A DNA stretch of 64,000 nt, taken from contig OX465281.1 of the NCBI GenBank assembly GCA_949987705.1, positions 136,696,876-136,760,875 of the forward strand. The letters are read 5' to 3'. This document shows positions 41,831 to 53,080 of this stretch, in pieces. A program made the translations under genes and the position numbers. The stretch comes from Thereva unica (lineage: Eukaryota; Arthropoda; Insecta; Diptera; Therevidae). Positions within the stretch are counted from its first letter, which is position 1; every line of letters starts with the position of its first letter. The notes beneath the pieces were generated by a model that saw only the letters and a program-made list of their open reading frames with translations, did not search any database and was not told where the DNA came from.

Positions 41831-43920
41831 TATGACATTTTTTTTTTTACTAAATGTAAACAATTGAAATTTTATTTTAAGTCCTCACTCATCTTTCCAG
41901 CTTGTCTAGGTAGCTTAAAATCGCGCATGGAACATGACGCAAAATTGCAATTACCTAGTAGTCCTAAACTTTTGCACATGACTATCACGTACCAAAACGA
42001 GTTGACGTCACTCCAAGAGCACCATTACCAATACCGAGGAACCGAGAAATTAGGCGAGTATTCAATTCCGAATAAGGCTGCATCATCCTGATAAGCGTGC
42101 TAAAAGTGGTTACAAAGAAATATTTGTGGTCATCGATCAATAAAGACAGCAATGAGTAGTCTCGATCGTGCGTTGGTTTCCAAAACTCCAAAGTTTCACA
42201 TCATACCAAATTTTCATTTGAAACTTTCAAGCTTCCAAACACCAAATTTCACCACTTTCTCTATATTCTTATATTGTTAAACCCGGAACTTTTAGATAGC
42301 ACCTCACGTTTTTTTACATTTCTAAAGGTAGGTTGTTCATATTTTATTAACACCGGAACTTTTCGTTGACGCCCCACATTGCATTGTTATGCAAACTATA
42401 CACAGGTGCAAAATTTCAAGTTGATCGGTTATATGGAAATGGGTCTAAATCAAGTTGCAACATTTTTTACATAGAACATATAAACATACATACAGGTGAA
42501 GCTAATATAAAACGTATAAAAATACCAATTTACCCAAATTTTCCAGTCTGCCATAGAATTTACATTTTTTTAACCGATTAAAATAAAAGAGTAGACCTGA
42601 CATTCTGATAATCTGTGCTCTGGCTCTTGGACTGTTAAAAGCTGGGGATAAAAAAAAGTTTAACATAGTATAAAAATATATTTCGTTATAACTAACCAGC
42701 CAGATCCAACATGACTATCACAGCAAATATTTATTGACAACAATATGAAAGATTAACCAAGCCATTAAAGAAAACACCAGCTTTAACCCTATCGAAAACA
42801 AATTGCACTTTCAACGAAAAAATTTGTGGATTGTTTTACAAATAAATGTCCAATCCAATTCCCCATTATAGAGTTGAGTCATTAAAATCGCCATAAAAGT
42901 AAACGAATCATAAAAGGAATAAAGCTTTTAATCTGTAAAAATTTGTTAATAATAATGTAATTTCATAAATATTTGAAATTGTAAATAGAGTGTATTTATA
43001 TTAGACAAATTCAACAATATTGTCACAAAAATAATGAAATTTTAAGTTTACAATCTTTACAATATAATTATTACAAATATTTGCGGAGGAAGTATATTCG
43101 GTTTTTTTTGTTAATTAGAAATAAATTTCATACAAAAGCAGTTGGATCTGTTCCAAAAAGCTTGCTATTAAAAATAAAATTTATATAACTTTATAATTGT
43201 ATATATATATATATAGTATGTATGTATATAAAAATTAATATAAAAAATGTTAATATAAAAATTTCTAATAAAAAATAAAACTACTTAAGTAAATACAATA
43301 TGTTCGAATAAATTTAGAAATGCCCCAAAAGTTAGTAAAAATCACAACATGTAAGACATCGTAATAATTTTAACTATTCAAAATGAATAATCATTTTTTA
43401 AAATGTGTTTTTAATAAGATAGTAAATATCCGCTTGTTTTCTGTTTTGATTATATCACATTTTCATTTCATCTGTTAGCATTAAACATAGGATATGTATT
43501 CATGCAAAAGTTCTTTTTATACAAATATGTAGTATGAAGTTCGTAGGTGAAATAATATTCTATAAATTAAGTTTATAGTCTGGTGCATAATCTTTAAAAA
43601 AACAAATGATTTTTTTACATTACATACGAATAACAAAATTTACAAGAAATCATACAACTTAAAACTAGTTGGGTTGAGGGTTTGACCGTTTCGGTCCACA
43701 CGATTCACTTCACAGTATGATGAAAGTTGAATATAATGAATGGATATTATAATAATAAGGGAACAATAATAACAACAATTCGTAAGAAATAATCACACCA
43801 TATTCATACAACTGGTTCTTCAAACTAACACAACTCCTCTTAGTATAGATCTTTTCAAACTCCGTGACACCAAAAATTTGAACACTTCTGCGCACCTCGT
43901 TGCCAAATTTTATAAATATA
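41831..43920. other. Gene-free AT-rich stretch
   Basis: No coding similarity found. Contains a repeated segment ACCGGAACTTTT at 42283 and 42351 and low-complexity AT sequence, with a TATATA-type microsatellite at 43199-43240. Composition is more AT-rich than its neighbours. Confidence 0.55.
43199..43240. repeat. (TA)n / TATG microsatellite
   Basis: Alternating TA repeats followed by ATGTATGTATATA; no adjoining gene. Confidence 0.85.
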
Positions 43921-44069
43921 GGGCTGAGTTCGTAAATGCAAATTTATGCTTTGCATATTTGCAGGCAGTTCAAGAATGCATGAACGCAGCTGCAGACAGT
44001 TCAGAAAGGCATAAGATTACAGAATGATGCGCATATATTGATGCATACGCGCAGTTGTCAAGAAATTCT

Positions 44070-44647
44070 ACAGAGACAAATTTCCGTGGACTTTTAATGA
44101 AACAAAACTGTTGCTTTACACTCGTTTAAACCATGAATCCGAGTTTGCATCGGGAAAAAGGAAAAAGTCCTCTCTTTGGCACATTATTTTAAAAGAAATA
44201 AAAGATGTTAACGAGAAATTCCCATTCACAACAGAAGAAATAACAAGAAAATTCAACAATTTACTTGTTACTTATAAAATAATTAAAGAAAGGAACAAGG
44301 AATCGGGCAGAGAATCTACAAAATGGGAGCCTTTTGAAACTTTTGACAGGGTATATGGCGTAAAGCACTTCGTAAATCCTCCTAACAATATTCAAATAGC
44401 AACTCTGCGAGACGACACAGAAGAAAATATTTGTTCCGAAGATGATGATGAATATCCTACACAACAGCAAAATAAAAAGCGAAGACAGGGCCCCGCAGAA
44501 AAAAAGAATGAAATTTTGGAATTTTTCAAAAACGAGTCGACTGAAGAAGAACGGCGACACCAAGAAATGCTAAGAGTGGAACAGCATAGAATTGAGCTTC
44601 TAAGTGGTATTAAAGACATTTTAGAGCGGATGATATGTCAACAATAA
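44070..44647 (+). pseudogene. SANT/Myb-like Harbinger partner, N-terminus unclear
   Basis: About 190 codons, open from about 44072 to the TAA at 44645. Text: RDKFPWTFNETKLLL, a Trp-containing trihelix, KKSSLWHIILKEI, ITRKFNNLLVTYKII, KWEPFETFDRVYGVK, then an acidic region and a Lys/Glu-rich helix at the C-terminus. No convincing ATG is in frame, so a 5' exon is missing or lies upstream; an AG acceptor precedes AGACAAATTTCC at 44073. Same domain order as 7283-7993, but intact in the central domain. Confidence 0.68.
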
Positions 44648-44844
44648 CTTTTTTGGTGTGTGCCATATTATTTTTTATTTACAAAACGTGAATTGTTAGT
44701 TCTGTTTCGAGTATGACCTCAACAGCCTTCGGATATAAGGATACCCGGATTAGGGCTGTATAACTAATTGCGGGTACTTTTATGACCTCCGGCTGAAAAA
44801 CAAAAATAAAATATTTGCCTGAACGAGCAGAGATTTAGCATAGC

Positions 44845-45513
44845 CATAACCTTCTATATAGAAAGCCATGCTCATGCCAAGTTAGTGGTCCGGGTGCCAT
44901 ATACGTTTACTGTCAAATTGTATGCGAAAGTGGATATTTGAATTGTTTTTTGTTTGTTTGTTTAGTGAAATAATTATGCTAAAAGAAAGTTATTCACCCA
45001 ATATGCCTGAAAACAATTATATTAAAACGTTGGCATAGAAGTGATAACTAAAAATTATGAATTTTAGTGCGATTTTGGTGTTTTTTTAGTGTCTTGCAGT
45101 GTGCCTACAGTGATAATTGAATACCAGTGATTTTAAAGGGATTAATATCCTCATTATAGTGTTTTTATTAAAAATTTAAATGTAGGAAAATGTGAAAGAA
45201 AGTGCTAAAGTTATTGTTTTAATTACTATTTAAAGGCAAAATCTGCAATGGCTTTATATCCAAGATAAAAGCTTTATAAATGCACTGAATATGCTCCAAT
45301 AACTTTAGCACTTAATTGTTTTTAGGCTTATTGGGTGAATAACTTTCTTTTAACATAATTATTTCACTAACAAACAAACAAAAAATAATTCGAATATCCA
45401 CTTTAGCATACAATTTGATAGCAAACGAATATGGCACCCGGACCACTAAATTGCTCACATGTGTCTGTGGACTTGGCATGAGCATGGCTTTCTATATAGA
45501 AGGTTATGGCATA
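44845..45513. repeat. Large inverted repeat (~170-200-nt arms) in LINE 5' region
   Basis: 44846-45012 is the inverted copy of 45312-45513 (shared text: CCATAACCTTCTATATAGAA, AAGCCATGCTCATGCCAAG, GTGGTCCGGGTGCCATAT, GTTATTCACCCAATA). The right arm contains about 24 extra bases after CCAAG that the left lacks. Spacer about 300 nt. An 83-codon frame (45415-45666, e.g. GMSMAFYIEGYGIAGAL) covers the right arm and runs beyond. If transcribed the arms would form a long double-stranded hairpin. Confidence 0.83.
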
Positions 45514-45666
45514 GCCGGTGCTCTTGCGTATGTGTTAGTGTTCTATGCGGTGGATACGGGCCTGTATGTCCTGAGAGGACAGTGTTTTCAAGTATTTCTC
45601 AGAAAATTTAAGGGAATTATACGACACGCAAATCAGCTTATGAAGGATATTCACGATCTTAAATAA

Positions 45667-46287
45667 ATTTCCATTTTCTTCGAATTAAGGGCGACGTTGA
45701 CAATTTTTTTCGTTTTTAAAATTTTGTGGTTTTTACGAGTTTTTTTTTTGTGTTGGTTTATTTCGATGGCGACTATATTTTATTAGAAGAAAAATTTTGT
45801 ATTAATACCACATAGAAAGTGATTAGTGGTTCGGTTCAAGAAGCCGAACAGAACGTACGTGATTAAAGAGCGAGCTCTGGCTGACAGCAATTTGACGAAA
45901 ATAAAAATAAAAGTAAAAGTGAATACTATTAAATAATTAAATAATAAAATATAAATATTTTATTATTTATTTGATTGAATATTTTTGTTTTTCTGAGTTT
46001 GTGTTTTTGTGTTGTGAATTCGGAAGAAAAGAGAAGAAAAGAGAAGAAAGCCTTAAAGTGGAAACAAGGGAGTATAATTTTTAATTTTTAAAATAGTGTC
46101 GAGGAAAGAGGAAACAGTCGAAGAGAAAAGTGAAAAGTGGCGTAAAGATAAGAGATCTTTTCAAGTGTACGCAGCTTTCATGAGGGGAGTGGGAGGTTTA
46201 TGTATTCATATTCATATCAAATGAGTTCGTGACGGTGTTCTCAATACGATATGAAGGGAGAGTTCTCTTGAATTTTCGGCAGATTTA
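45667..46287. other. Non-coding LINE 5' region
   Basis: AT-rich, then GAAGAGAAAAGTG-rich text just before the MITE. No gene. Confidence 0.5.
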
Positions 46288-46970
46288 GAGCCCCCGCACA
46301 CTACAGACTTTCCATCGGCCGATAGTTTGGTCCGGCTCTTAATCAGTATTAACATGTATGCAAGTGCGCATATTACAACGATTCAGAATCGGCCGATAAA
46401 TAAGTTTGATGGGCTACCCGATTGCCTTCAAACTATAATGTCGGCAAACTATCGGCCAACTCCTTAATCAGTATGGAGCACTTCCACGCGCGCACATTAG
46501 GCGATTGTTTAGTCGGCTAATTCGGCCGATAGTTTAGTTAGCTTCATATTTTTGCGTCGGATGGTTGTGGTTATTTTCATGATGGCAAGTTCATTGAAGC
46601 TGGTTATGCTCATTCGATAAAAGGCGTATCGATAAAAGGAATGCATCGTAGAAAATTGTCCATACAATAATCTATCACTGGAGATAGGATGCACCCAATA
46701 TCTCGGTTTCTCTTTCTGGTCCTTCTCCTCCGTTGTATGAAAGCAATAATAACTTTTCTGGACAATATTGCATTAACTCTCATTTTGCGACCGCTCTCTT
46801 CAAAAGCCTTTTACCAACTAGCAAATCATTCGAGAACAGTCGGCCGACCAGTCGGTCTAGTCTGCGCACTCACCACCAACCCGACGGTTTAGTTGGTCCA
46901 GTGTGCGCGCTTACAAGTCCAACCCGACCAAACTATCGGCCGATGGAAAGTCTGTAGTGTGCGGGGGCTC
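46288..46970. mobile_element. 683-bp Harbinger-type MITE, TTA duplication
   Basis: Ends GAGCCCCCGCACACTACAG (46288) and the inverted copy CTGTAGTGTGCGGGGGCTC (to 46970), with TTA at 46285-46287 and 46971-46973. Subterminal palindromic motifs TCGGCCGATAGTTT occur in both arms in several copies. Related in its terminus to the MITE at 9569-12975. Confidence 0.88.
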
Positions 46971-47699
46971 TTAGTAGATTCCCCTGGAGAGAGTGACTTT
47001 TGGGAATCAGACGCAGTGCTGCCGTTTTGTAATTCCTGAGGGGAGCAAAATTCGCCTTATCAGGAGAATATTTGGGTTTTCAAGGGAGTACTAATAAAAG
47101 TTATGAAGAGAAACATTTTTTAGCACAAAACTTATTAAGAAAAGTACTAGATGACCGATAAAGGACGTAGTGCCAGTATTAAAAGAATATACTAGCAGTC
47201 CTAAAATCTACATTCTTTGTGCAAATTTTGAAATAGTGAAATAAAATTTAAGGAGTAATATTTCGCTGTGAGGAGTATAGACCGCTCGAGAGTAGCACAA
47301 GTGCTCCGATCGGAGTAACTTCGGCAGCTCTGCCAGACGCATTATAATTAAAGAGAACTGCTTGCCAGTGGTCTGAAGATCTGAGGAAAACTAAAGAGTG
47401 TAAGTACACTCCTGGGGAAAAATGTAGGGACAAGGAAAAAAAATAATAATTACAAATTATTAGCTAACGAATTTGAATTTGGTTTGAAACAGCGTTTTTA
47501 TAGTATATTTCGATCTATTTATATATTTGTTGTTGTTATTATTATTTAATATATAATTAATTTAAATTATTATATTTAATATATTATTATTATTATTTTG
47601 TTTAATATATTATTGTTATATGAGTCAATAAATATTCGGGGTCGAATATTGTGGAACGGTTCGATAAGAAAGGAAAGGAAACAGTATACTACAACGTTC
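46971..47699. other. LINE leader before the OTU frame
   Basis: AT-rich leader with no reading frame of note. Low-complexity (TTATTA)n at 47530-47610. Confidence 0.5.
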
Positions 47700-48278
47700 A
47701 TGATGAGCGCAGATAACATTGTTAGGATAGATGGGGACGGGAACTGTCTGTTCGCGGCATTGACGTTCCATCTATTTGGGGTGGAACCAAACTCGCCCAC
47801 CTGCAGGAGGCTGGCCAGGGAACTAAGAACGGCAGTCGTGAAATATATCCGGGAGAATATAAACATCTTCCGAGACAATATAGCTGCAGGAATCGAGATG
47901 GAACAGGCAGGGGGCCCAACAGAAGATATTAACCACAGGATACAGCATTTCCTGGAAAATTTGAACCAGGAAGGAACCTGGGCGGGTGAAGAGACACTGG
48001 AAGCAGTGACAAGGATGTATCAGATAGGAATTGACATACAAGGACCCAGAATCCGTGGCCAAATCGAATTTGGGATTGGCAGAGACATCAGGTACAAGCT
48101 GTGGTACAACGGAACCCACTACAATGCTATCGTACCGAAAATGAACGGTAACGAAAGAACAATAGGAGGAGAAGTTCCAGAGCCAAACACTGACGCGTCA
48201 AACTTCCGTTTAAGAAGAACAGAAGTAGAGCCTACACCAGAGACAATAAATACAAAAAGGGGACGTCTCTCAGAATAG
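47700..48278 (+). CDS. OTU-type cysteine protease encoded by LINE
   Basis: 192 codons from the ATG at 47700. OTU cysteine-protease core: DGDGNCLFAALTFHLFG (the catalytic Asp/Cys loop, residues 11-27), a central helix ending ALAREL/KYIRENINIF, and WYNGTHYNAIVP (His motif, residues 140-152). OTU enzymes cleave ubiquitin chains or polyproteins; in a LINE it could process the polyprotein or remove ubiquitin marks, which is inference. The frame ends at a TAG at 48276, overlapping by about 15 nt the start of the -1-frame endonuclease (SLRIGTFNVRG). A run AAAAAGGGGA (about 48255) precedes the overlap. This start was chosen because the frame upstream contains low-complexity text. No disabling change seen. 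Confidence 0.72.
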   Translation: MMSADNIVRIDGDGNCLFAALTFHLFGVEPNSPTCRRLARELRTAVVKYIRENINIFRDNIAAGIEMEQAGGPTEDINHRIQHFLENLNQEGTWAGEETLEAVTRMYQIGIDIQGPRIRGQIEFGIGRDIRYKLWYNGTHYNAIVPKMNGNERTIGGEVPEPNTDASNFRLRRTEVEPTPETINTKRGRLSE

Positions 48279-49064
48279 GAACCTTTAATGTACGCGGGTG
48301 TAATACAGCGGACAAAAGAAACAAAATTGACAAAAAGTTGGAAGAGATTGACCTATCCATAGTGGGGATCCAAGAAACACACATGAGTGTCAACCGATGT
48401 GAAACAGATAACTATATATGGTATCTCAGCGGACTATGCGGAAAAAGAAATGGAGTAGGAATTCTCATAAAAAAAAATCATGAAATCAGAATCCAACGGT
48501 TTATGGGAATTTCGGAAAAAGTTTGCGCAGCTGTAACTAAAACGTCTAGGAACAGTAATTATCATATCAGTACACATCCCGCCAAACATAAGGAACCCAA
48601 AATGCATAGAAACCTATGGAGACATCAGCAGAATAACTGACAGGTTCACAAGAACAACGGAGATAATAATAATAGGAGATTTCAATGGCCATATAGGCAA
48701 AGACCGAAGCGGGGAAATCAGGAAGAATATAATAGGTACTAACCTAGAACATGCAGAAACAAACGAGAAAGGGCTTGCTCTGTTAAACTTCGCTTTGCAG
48801 CATGATATGGTAATAGAATCGACATTTGGTTGTAGATCGGCTAAAGTAACATGGGAAGGGAAAAACAAGAAATCGCAGTTGGAACACATAATGGTACGTA
48901 AGTTAAAGGGAGAGAGAGGCTTATCAGTCAAACATGTGAAAGCAAAATCTATAGAGGGAACAATCTCGGACCATAAAATAGTATGGGGCGAAATGGAAAT
49001 AATCAGAAACTGCTTTCCAAAAAGTCATACCAGAAATAAAGAAGCAAGGAATCAGGAAACATAA
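48262..49064 (+). pseudogene. LINE AP-like endonuclease, with frameshift(s)
   Basis: EEP endonuclease text begins RIGTFNVRGCN at about 48270, in the -1 frame relative to the OTU ORF. Then VGIQETHMSV (Glu), after a frame change near 48560-48600 IIIGDFNGHIGKD (Asp/Asn), and SDHKIVW (Asp/His) near 48970. At least one frameshift interrupts it. The catalytic residues all appear. Then EMEIIRN leads toward the RT frame with another frame change before 49092. Confidence 0.72.
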
Positions 49065-49091
49065 GACAACAGGAGATGGAACCTGGATATA

Positions 49092-50969
49092 TTGAAGACG
49101 AAGAAAGGCGCAAAGGACTATGAGGAAGAAATACAGAGGCAAGTAAGGAAAAAAGAGAATCCCAACCGTCTAGAGAAGCAAACAGCGGAGATAAAATGGC
49201 ATGAACTAACAAGTTGCATCAAGGAAGCAGCCGAAAAGACACTAAAGAAGAAAGCGGCCCTAACTCCGAGGAGAAGGAGAGCGTTAGCTAAGTTAAAACA
49301 AGCACTATTTAGAAGAAATAGGGACAAGGAAAACCCTTTATGGAGGGAGAGAGTGAAGGACGCCGCGAGGGCAATGAGAAATGAAACACAAAGGTGGAAA
49401 ACGGAAAAATGCAAGGAGTTTTTCGACAATCTGGGGGAATATGAATTTGGAACTCGGCTAAACAAAACCTACAAATTCTTTAGAGAAAATAAGAAGAAGA
49501 AGGGGAAAAAGGTAACCCACTACATTCCAATTAGGGAATGGGAAAAAGAATTGGAAATGTCGGAAGGAATTGATGTTGCCCTGATAGAGGAAAAGGATCA
49601 TTGGCCACTGGGAGAACCCCCCAGCATGGAAGAGATTACGGAAGTTATACAAGGAACCAGATCAGGAACAGCGCCTGGAACAGATCAGATATCCACAGAA
49701 CTTATCAAGGCTTTACCAGCGGAAGGAATAGAGCAATTGGTGAAAATAATCCAAGAGATATGGATACACAATGCCCCACCAGAAGAATGGCTACAAACAA
49801 TCCAGTTCCCTATACCAAAGAAACCACACCCCAAAGGCACTAAGGACTATAGGAGAATAACGCTCTGCCAAGTAGGATACCGAATATACGCCAAATTGCT
49901 GATGAAAAAGAAAGACCAGTTCATAACAGAGATGGGAACTTACCAAGCGGCATTCCTAAAGAATAGATCTACAGATGATCACATGCTGGTGATAAGGCGC
50001 ATACAGGAAGAGGAATGGAGGGCAGGAAACAAACTGATTATAATAAGCTTAGACCTAGAAAAAGCTTTTGATAGAGTAGAACTAGGAGTGGCAGCTAAAA
50101 TCCTAAAGGCAAAAGGAATTCCGGCGTATTTGATAAACAAAATTATAAAAACCTGCCTCTGGGAAAAAACATCCTTAAAATGGTTTGGTCAAACAACAAG
50201 GGAATTAAGGAAAAAGCGAGGAGTAAAACAAGGATGCCCCATGTCACCAAGTATGTTTAATTTGGTACTAAATGAGGTATTGGAAACTATAGCGGACATA
50301 TTTCCCAGGATAAAATTAAAGCAGGACGAAGAAATAAGGCTCCCTCTAATCCTGGTGTATGCGGATGATATCATTTTGGCAGATAATGATATGGAGGTAC
50401 TGGAGGAGGTTATAAAGGAACTCATAGAACTCTTGGAGTCGGTAGGTCTCAACATAAACTGGAGCAAGTCAGAAACGATGATAAGACACCCAGGAGCGGA
50501 AGGGGGGAGCATGGGAACTCTAAGAATTGCAGGAAAAGAGGTAAAGATTGTAAAGGAGATTAAGTACTTGGGGACGTACCTGTCCAGCGGGCTGTGCAGA
50601 AACGAAACCATTAACAAAAGATGTAGACAAGGATTAAGAGCTGGAAGAATGGTGGCGAGATTCGTGGAGGATCATAAAATACCGTGGAGCTTAGCAAAGC
50701 AAATGTATCGAGCGGTAGTAGTACCAACAATGACATACGGACTAAAGGTGGCTGCTATAACCAAGGCGAACAGAAACAAACTAAGAAGATATGAAAAAAC
50801 GATTGCCAAGCAAATAATGCAGGCAGCAAAAGGAAAACCACCAAGGGTAAAAGTAAAAGATTTTCTAGACGGCCGAAGTATTACCAAGAAAATAACGGTG
50901 TACAGGATAGCCTACTGGGGCCACATCCAACGAAGGAGAGGAAATCACTTACTGAAGGCAGGAAGGTAG
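49092..50969 (+). CDS. LINE reverse transcriptase, 625 codons
   Basis: Open frame from 49092 to a stop at 50967-50969. N-terminal basic region, KAPGTDQISTELI-type linker motif (GTAPGTDQIS), palm motifs LDLEKAFDRVE, GVKQGCPMSPSMFNLVL, VYADDIILA (catalytic YADD) and INWSKSE, YLGTYLSSG, a TYGLK motif and the terminal YWGHIQRRRG. RTE-like. The frame ends early: after GRK(V), the +1 frame carries on to about 51148 with TWKDSLEQDF and a stop, so a small indel near 50965 removes about 60 codons of the normal tail. Makes cDNA at the nick; partner of the OTU and endonuclease frames. Confidence 0.85.
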   Translation: MKTKKGAKDYEEEIQRQVRKKENPNRLEKQTAEIKWHELTSCIKEAAEKTLKKKAALTPRRRRALAKLKQALFRRNRDKENPLWRERVKDAARAMRNETQRWKTEKCKEFFDNLGEYEFGTRLNKTYKFFRENKKKKGKKVTHYIPIREWEKELEMSEGIDVALIEEKDHWPLGEPPSMEEITEVIQGTRSGTAPGTDQISTELIKALPAEGIEQLVKIIQEIWIHNAPPEEWLQTIQFPIPKKPHPKGTKDYRRITLCQVGYRIYAKLLMKKKDQFITEMGTYQAAFLKNRSTDDHMLVIRRIQEEEWRAGNKLIIISLDLEKAFDRVELGVAAKILKAKGIPAYLINKIIKTCLWEKTSLKWFGQTTRELRKKRGVKQGCPMSPSMFNLVLNEVLETIADIFPRIKLKQDEEIRLPLILVYADDIILADNDMEVLEEVIKELIELLESVGLNINWSKSETMIRHPGAEGGSMGTLRIAGKEVKIVKEIKYLGTYLSSGLCRNETINKRCRQGLRAGRMVARFVEDHKIPWSLAKQMYRAVVVPTMTYGLKVAAITKANRNKLRRYEKTIAKQIMQAAKGKPPRVKVKDFLDGRSITKKITVYRIAYWGHIQRRRGNHLLKAGR

Positions 50970-51552
50970 GAAGATCCATATACACGTGGAAAGATTCCCT
51001 GGAACAGGATTTTAGAAAGTACTCCAGAAGCAAGGAGGAGTGGACAACATTGGCAACAAGAAAAAACGAATTAAAAAAAGCAGCTGAGGAATTATATGAA
51101 TTGACTGAATCAGAATCGGGCACGTCGGGAATTTCGACAACAAGTCTATAACTATGGCAATAAGTATGCTATGCTTCCCCAATAAAAATAAAACACCGTG
51201 CCCTAGTGGCCCAATTGGACAGAGAGGGGGAAAAAAAAGTGTGTATGTGTGTGTGTATGTATATATATAGTTAAATCGAATTTTGCATGGAAAAAAAAAC
51301 AATGAAAAATTAGAATTTTGCATGAAAATGACAACAGAAAATATTTCATATTTAGTATTAAAGTAGTATAGCTCATAGATATATCCTTATTATACACCTT
51401 TCTAGTACAGACTCGCAGTGGACACACCTTGTCTGTCTCCATTTTCCCCATTCCCGGTAATTTGCATGCCAAGAATGTGGAGGACCTGGCCGCTTCATTC
51501 CAGGATAACTTGCGGTTGCTTGGCCACATTCTTTGAACATTGAACATTGAAC
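50970..51552. other. LINE 3' region
   Basis: Includes a residual coding tail in another frame to about 51148, then a 3' UTR with a (TG)n/(TA)n run near 51240-51270, ending in the TTGAACA repeat. Confidence 0.6.
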
Positions 51553-53080
51553 AACAAAATGTGAATTGTTAGTTCTGTTTCTAAAGAAGTCTGTAATAAT
51601 TTTGTTGAATTAGAAAAGCTATATTTTGAATCTCACAAGATGAATGTGATAATTTATTTATTTTCTGTTAAACTATGCAATAAATACTGAACTGATTTTT
51701 TTTATTTCAAATGTTTTCTTTATATTACTATATATTATCATCTACAAGTACTAAGCTGATATTAAAGTGGCTATAGCTTCTCTTTTTTCTTTCGCTAGTA
51801 CAGATGTACTTTCTTGTGTTGTTTCAAAGTCCTCAATTTCACTTCTGAACTCCTCCATATTCTCATTAGCTGTAAGAGTCCCCTCACATCTTAAAATGTG
51901 ATTATGCAGAGCAACACAAGTAACTACAATAAACTTTACTTCTTCTAATTTCTGCGTTTCAATATATTTTAATATCCGAAATTTCTTTTTTAATATCCCG
52001 AATGCTTGTTCGATACATACTCTTGTAGAGCTTAAGCACATGTTAAATTTCGTTTGCTTGCTGTTTAAATAGCCATTATCGCGAAAAGGCACCATCAGAT
52101 AAGTTTCTAGGGGGTATGCCGAATCTCCTATAAGATGAGCCTCTTTAGGGAAAATTACTTTTCCTGTTTGAAGTCCTTTTCCCAAAGGACTATTGCGCCA
52201 CACTGCTGCATCGTGACTCCGACCTGGCAAGCCGAAGTAAATATCAGTGAAAACTAAGTTGGCATTGCAAACTGCCTAAAAATTATTATGTACATAAATG
52301 TATACATTATTATTTGTAATATTTTATTATTCAATGCCTTACTTGTAGCACTAAAGAATGGCCTCCTTTTCGATTATAGTAGCTGCTGCTATCCACCTTG
52401 GGCGCAGGAATATTTATATGGGTGCCACCAATGCAACCCACTACATATGGAAACGGATACTTTCTTAACGTTTGAAACTCTTCCATTATTTCGGTAAATT
52501 CTGCTGCTGTTGAAGGCCATTTAATAAATTGCTTTCTTTGCTTACTTATTAGTCTTGTAATTCGACTAACAATAGCATGGCATGTTCCTTTTGCAATATT
52601 AAATCGATCACTTAAGTCTCTATAGCTGCAACCATTTGCTAATTTCCATATGGTTATGTAAAGGGCTTCTTTAAGATGTACACTTGGTCTACCAACTGAT
52701 GCATTTTTCCAGTATGGCATCAGTGTTGGCCAAATTTAATCTGATTGATGATTAATGATTGCGACTAAAAGCTGTAGTCTGTAATCATGATTAGAGATTG
52801 ATATATTTAATCAGAGAAGTAATCATTTTAGGTGATTGATGATTGATCAATTTCAACCGCAATCATGATTAAATGATTAAAATTTTAGATTAATAGCATT
52901 GACACATATACCCGTCATCAGCACGAAAAGTGTCATTAGCACGATAAGTCAAATGACAGGTTGACACATATGTTTTCGTCTTTGGTTTCGTCGTTATCAT
53001 TCGACTTAGCGTTTGAAATTAAAATTGAAGAAGTGAAGAAAAGTGAATAGTATCTGTTTTTATTACAAATTATATCTGAA

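Larger units (their letters stand above)
44712..51552 (+). mobile_element. OTU-carrying LINE, ~6.8 kb, with ~27-bp target duplication
   Basis: GTGAATTGTTAGTTCTGTTTC at 44691-44711 is repeated at 51561-51581, with further matching bases on its left (ACAAAA(C/T)). The element in between has a long 5' region (holding a hairpin and a MITE), an OTU-type ORF, an AP-like endonuclease and an RT, and ends in a short tandem repeat TTGAACATTGAACATTGAAC at about 51534-51552. Such 3' tandem repeats and RT text fit the RTE-type group. The 3-kb 5' region is long for a LINE and may include further insertions. Confidence 0.72.

Noticed and set aside
45415..45666. 83-codon frame with membrane-like segments as a gene
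   Set aside because: It overlaps an arm of a large inverted repeat, begins without an ATG near its start, and has no recognised motif; kept only as a note to the hairpin.
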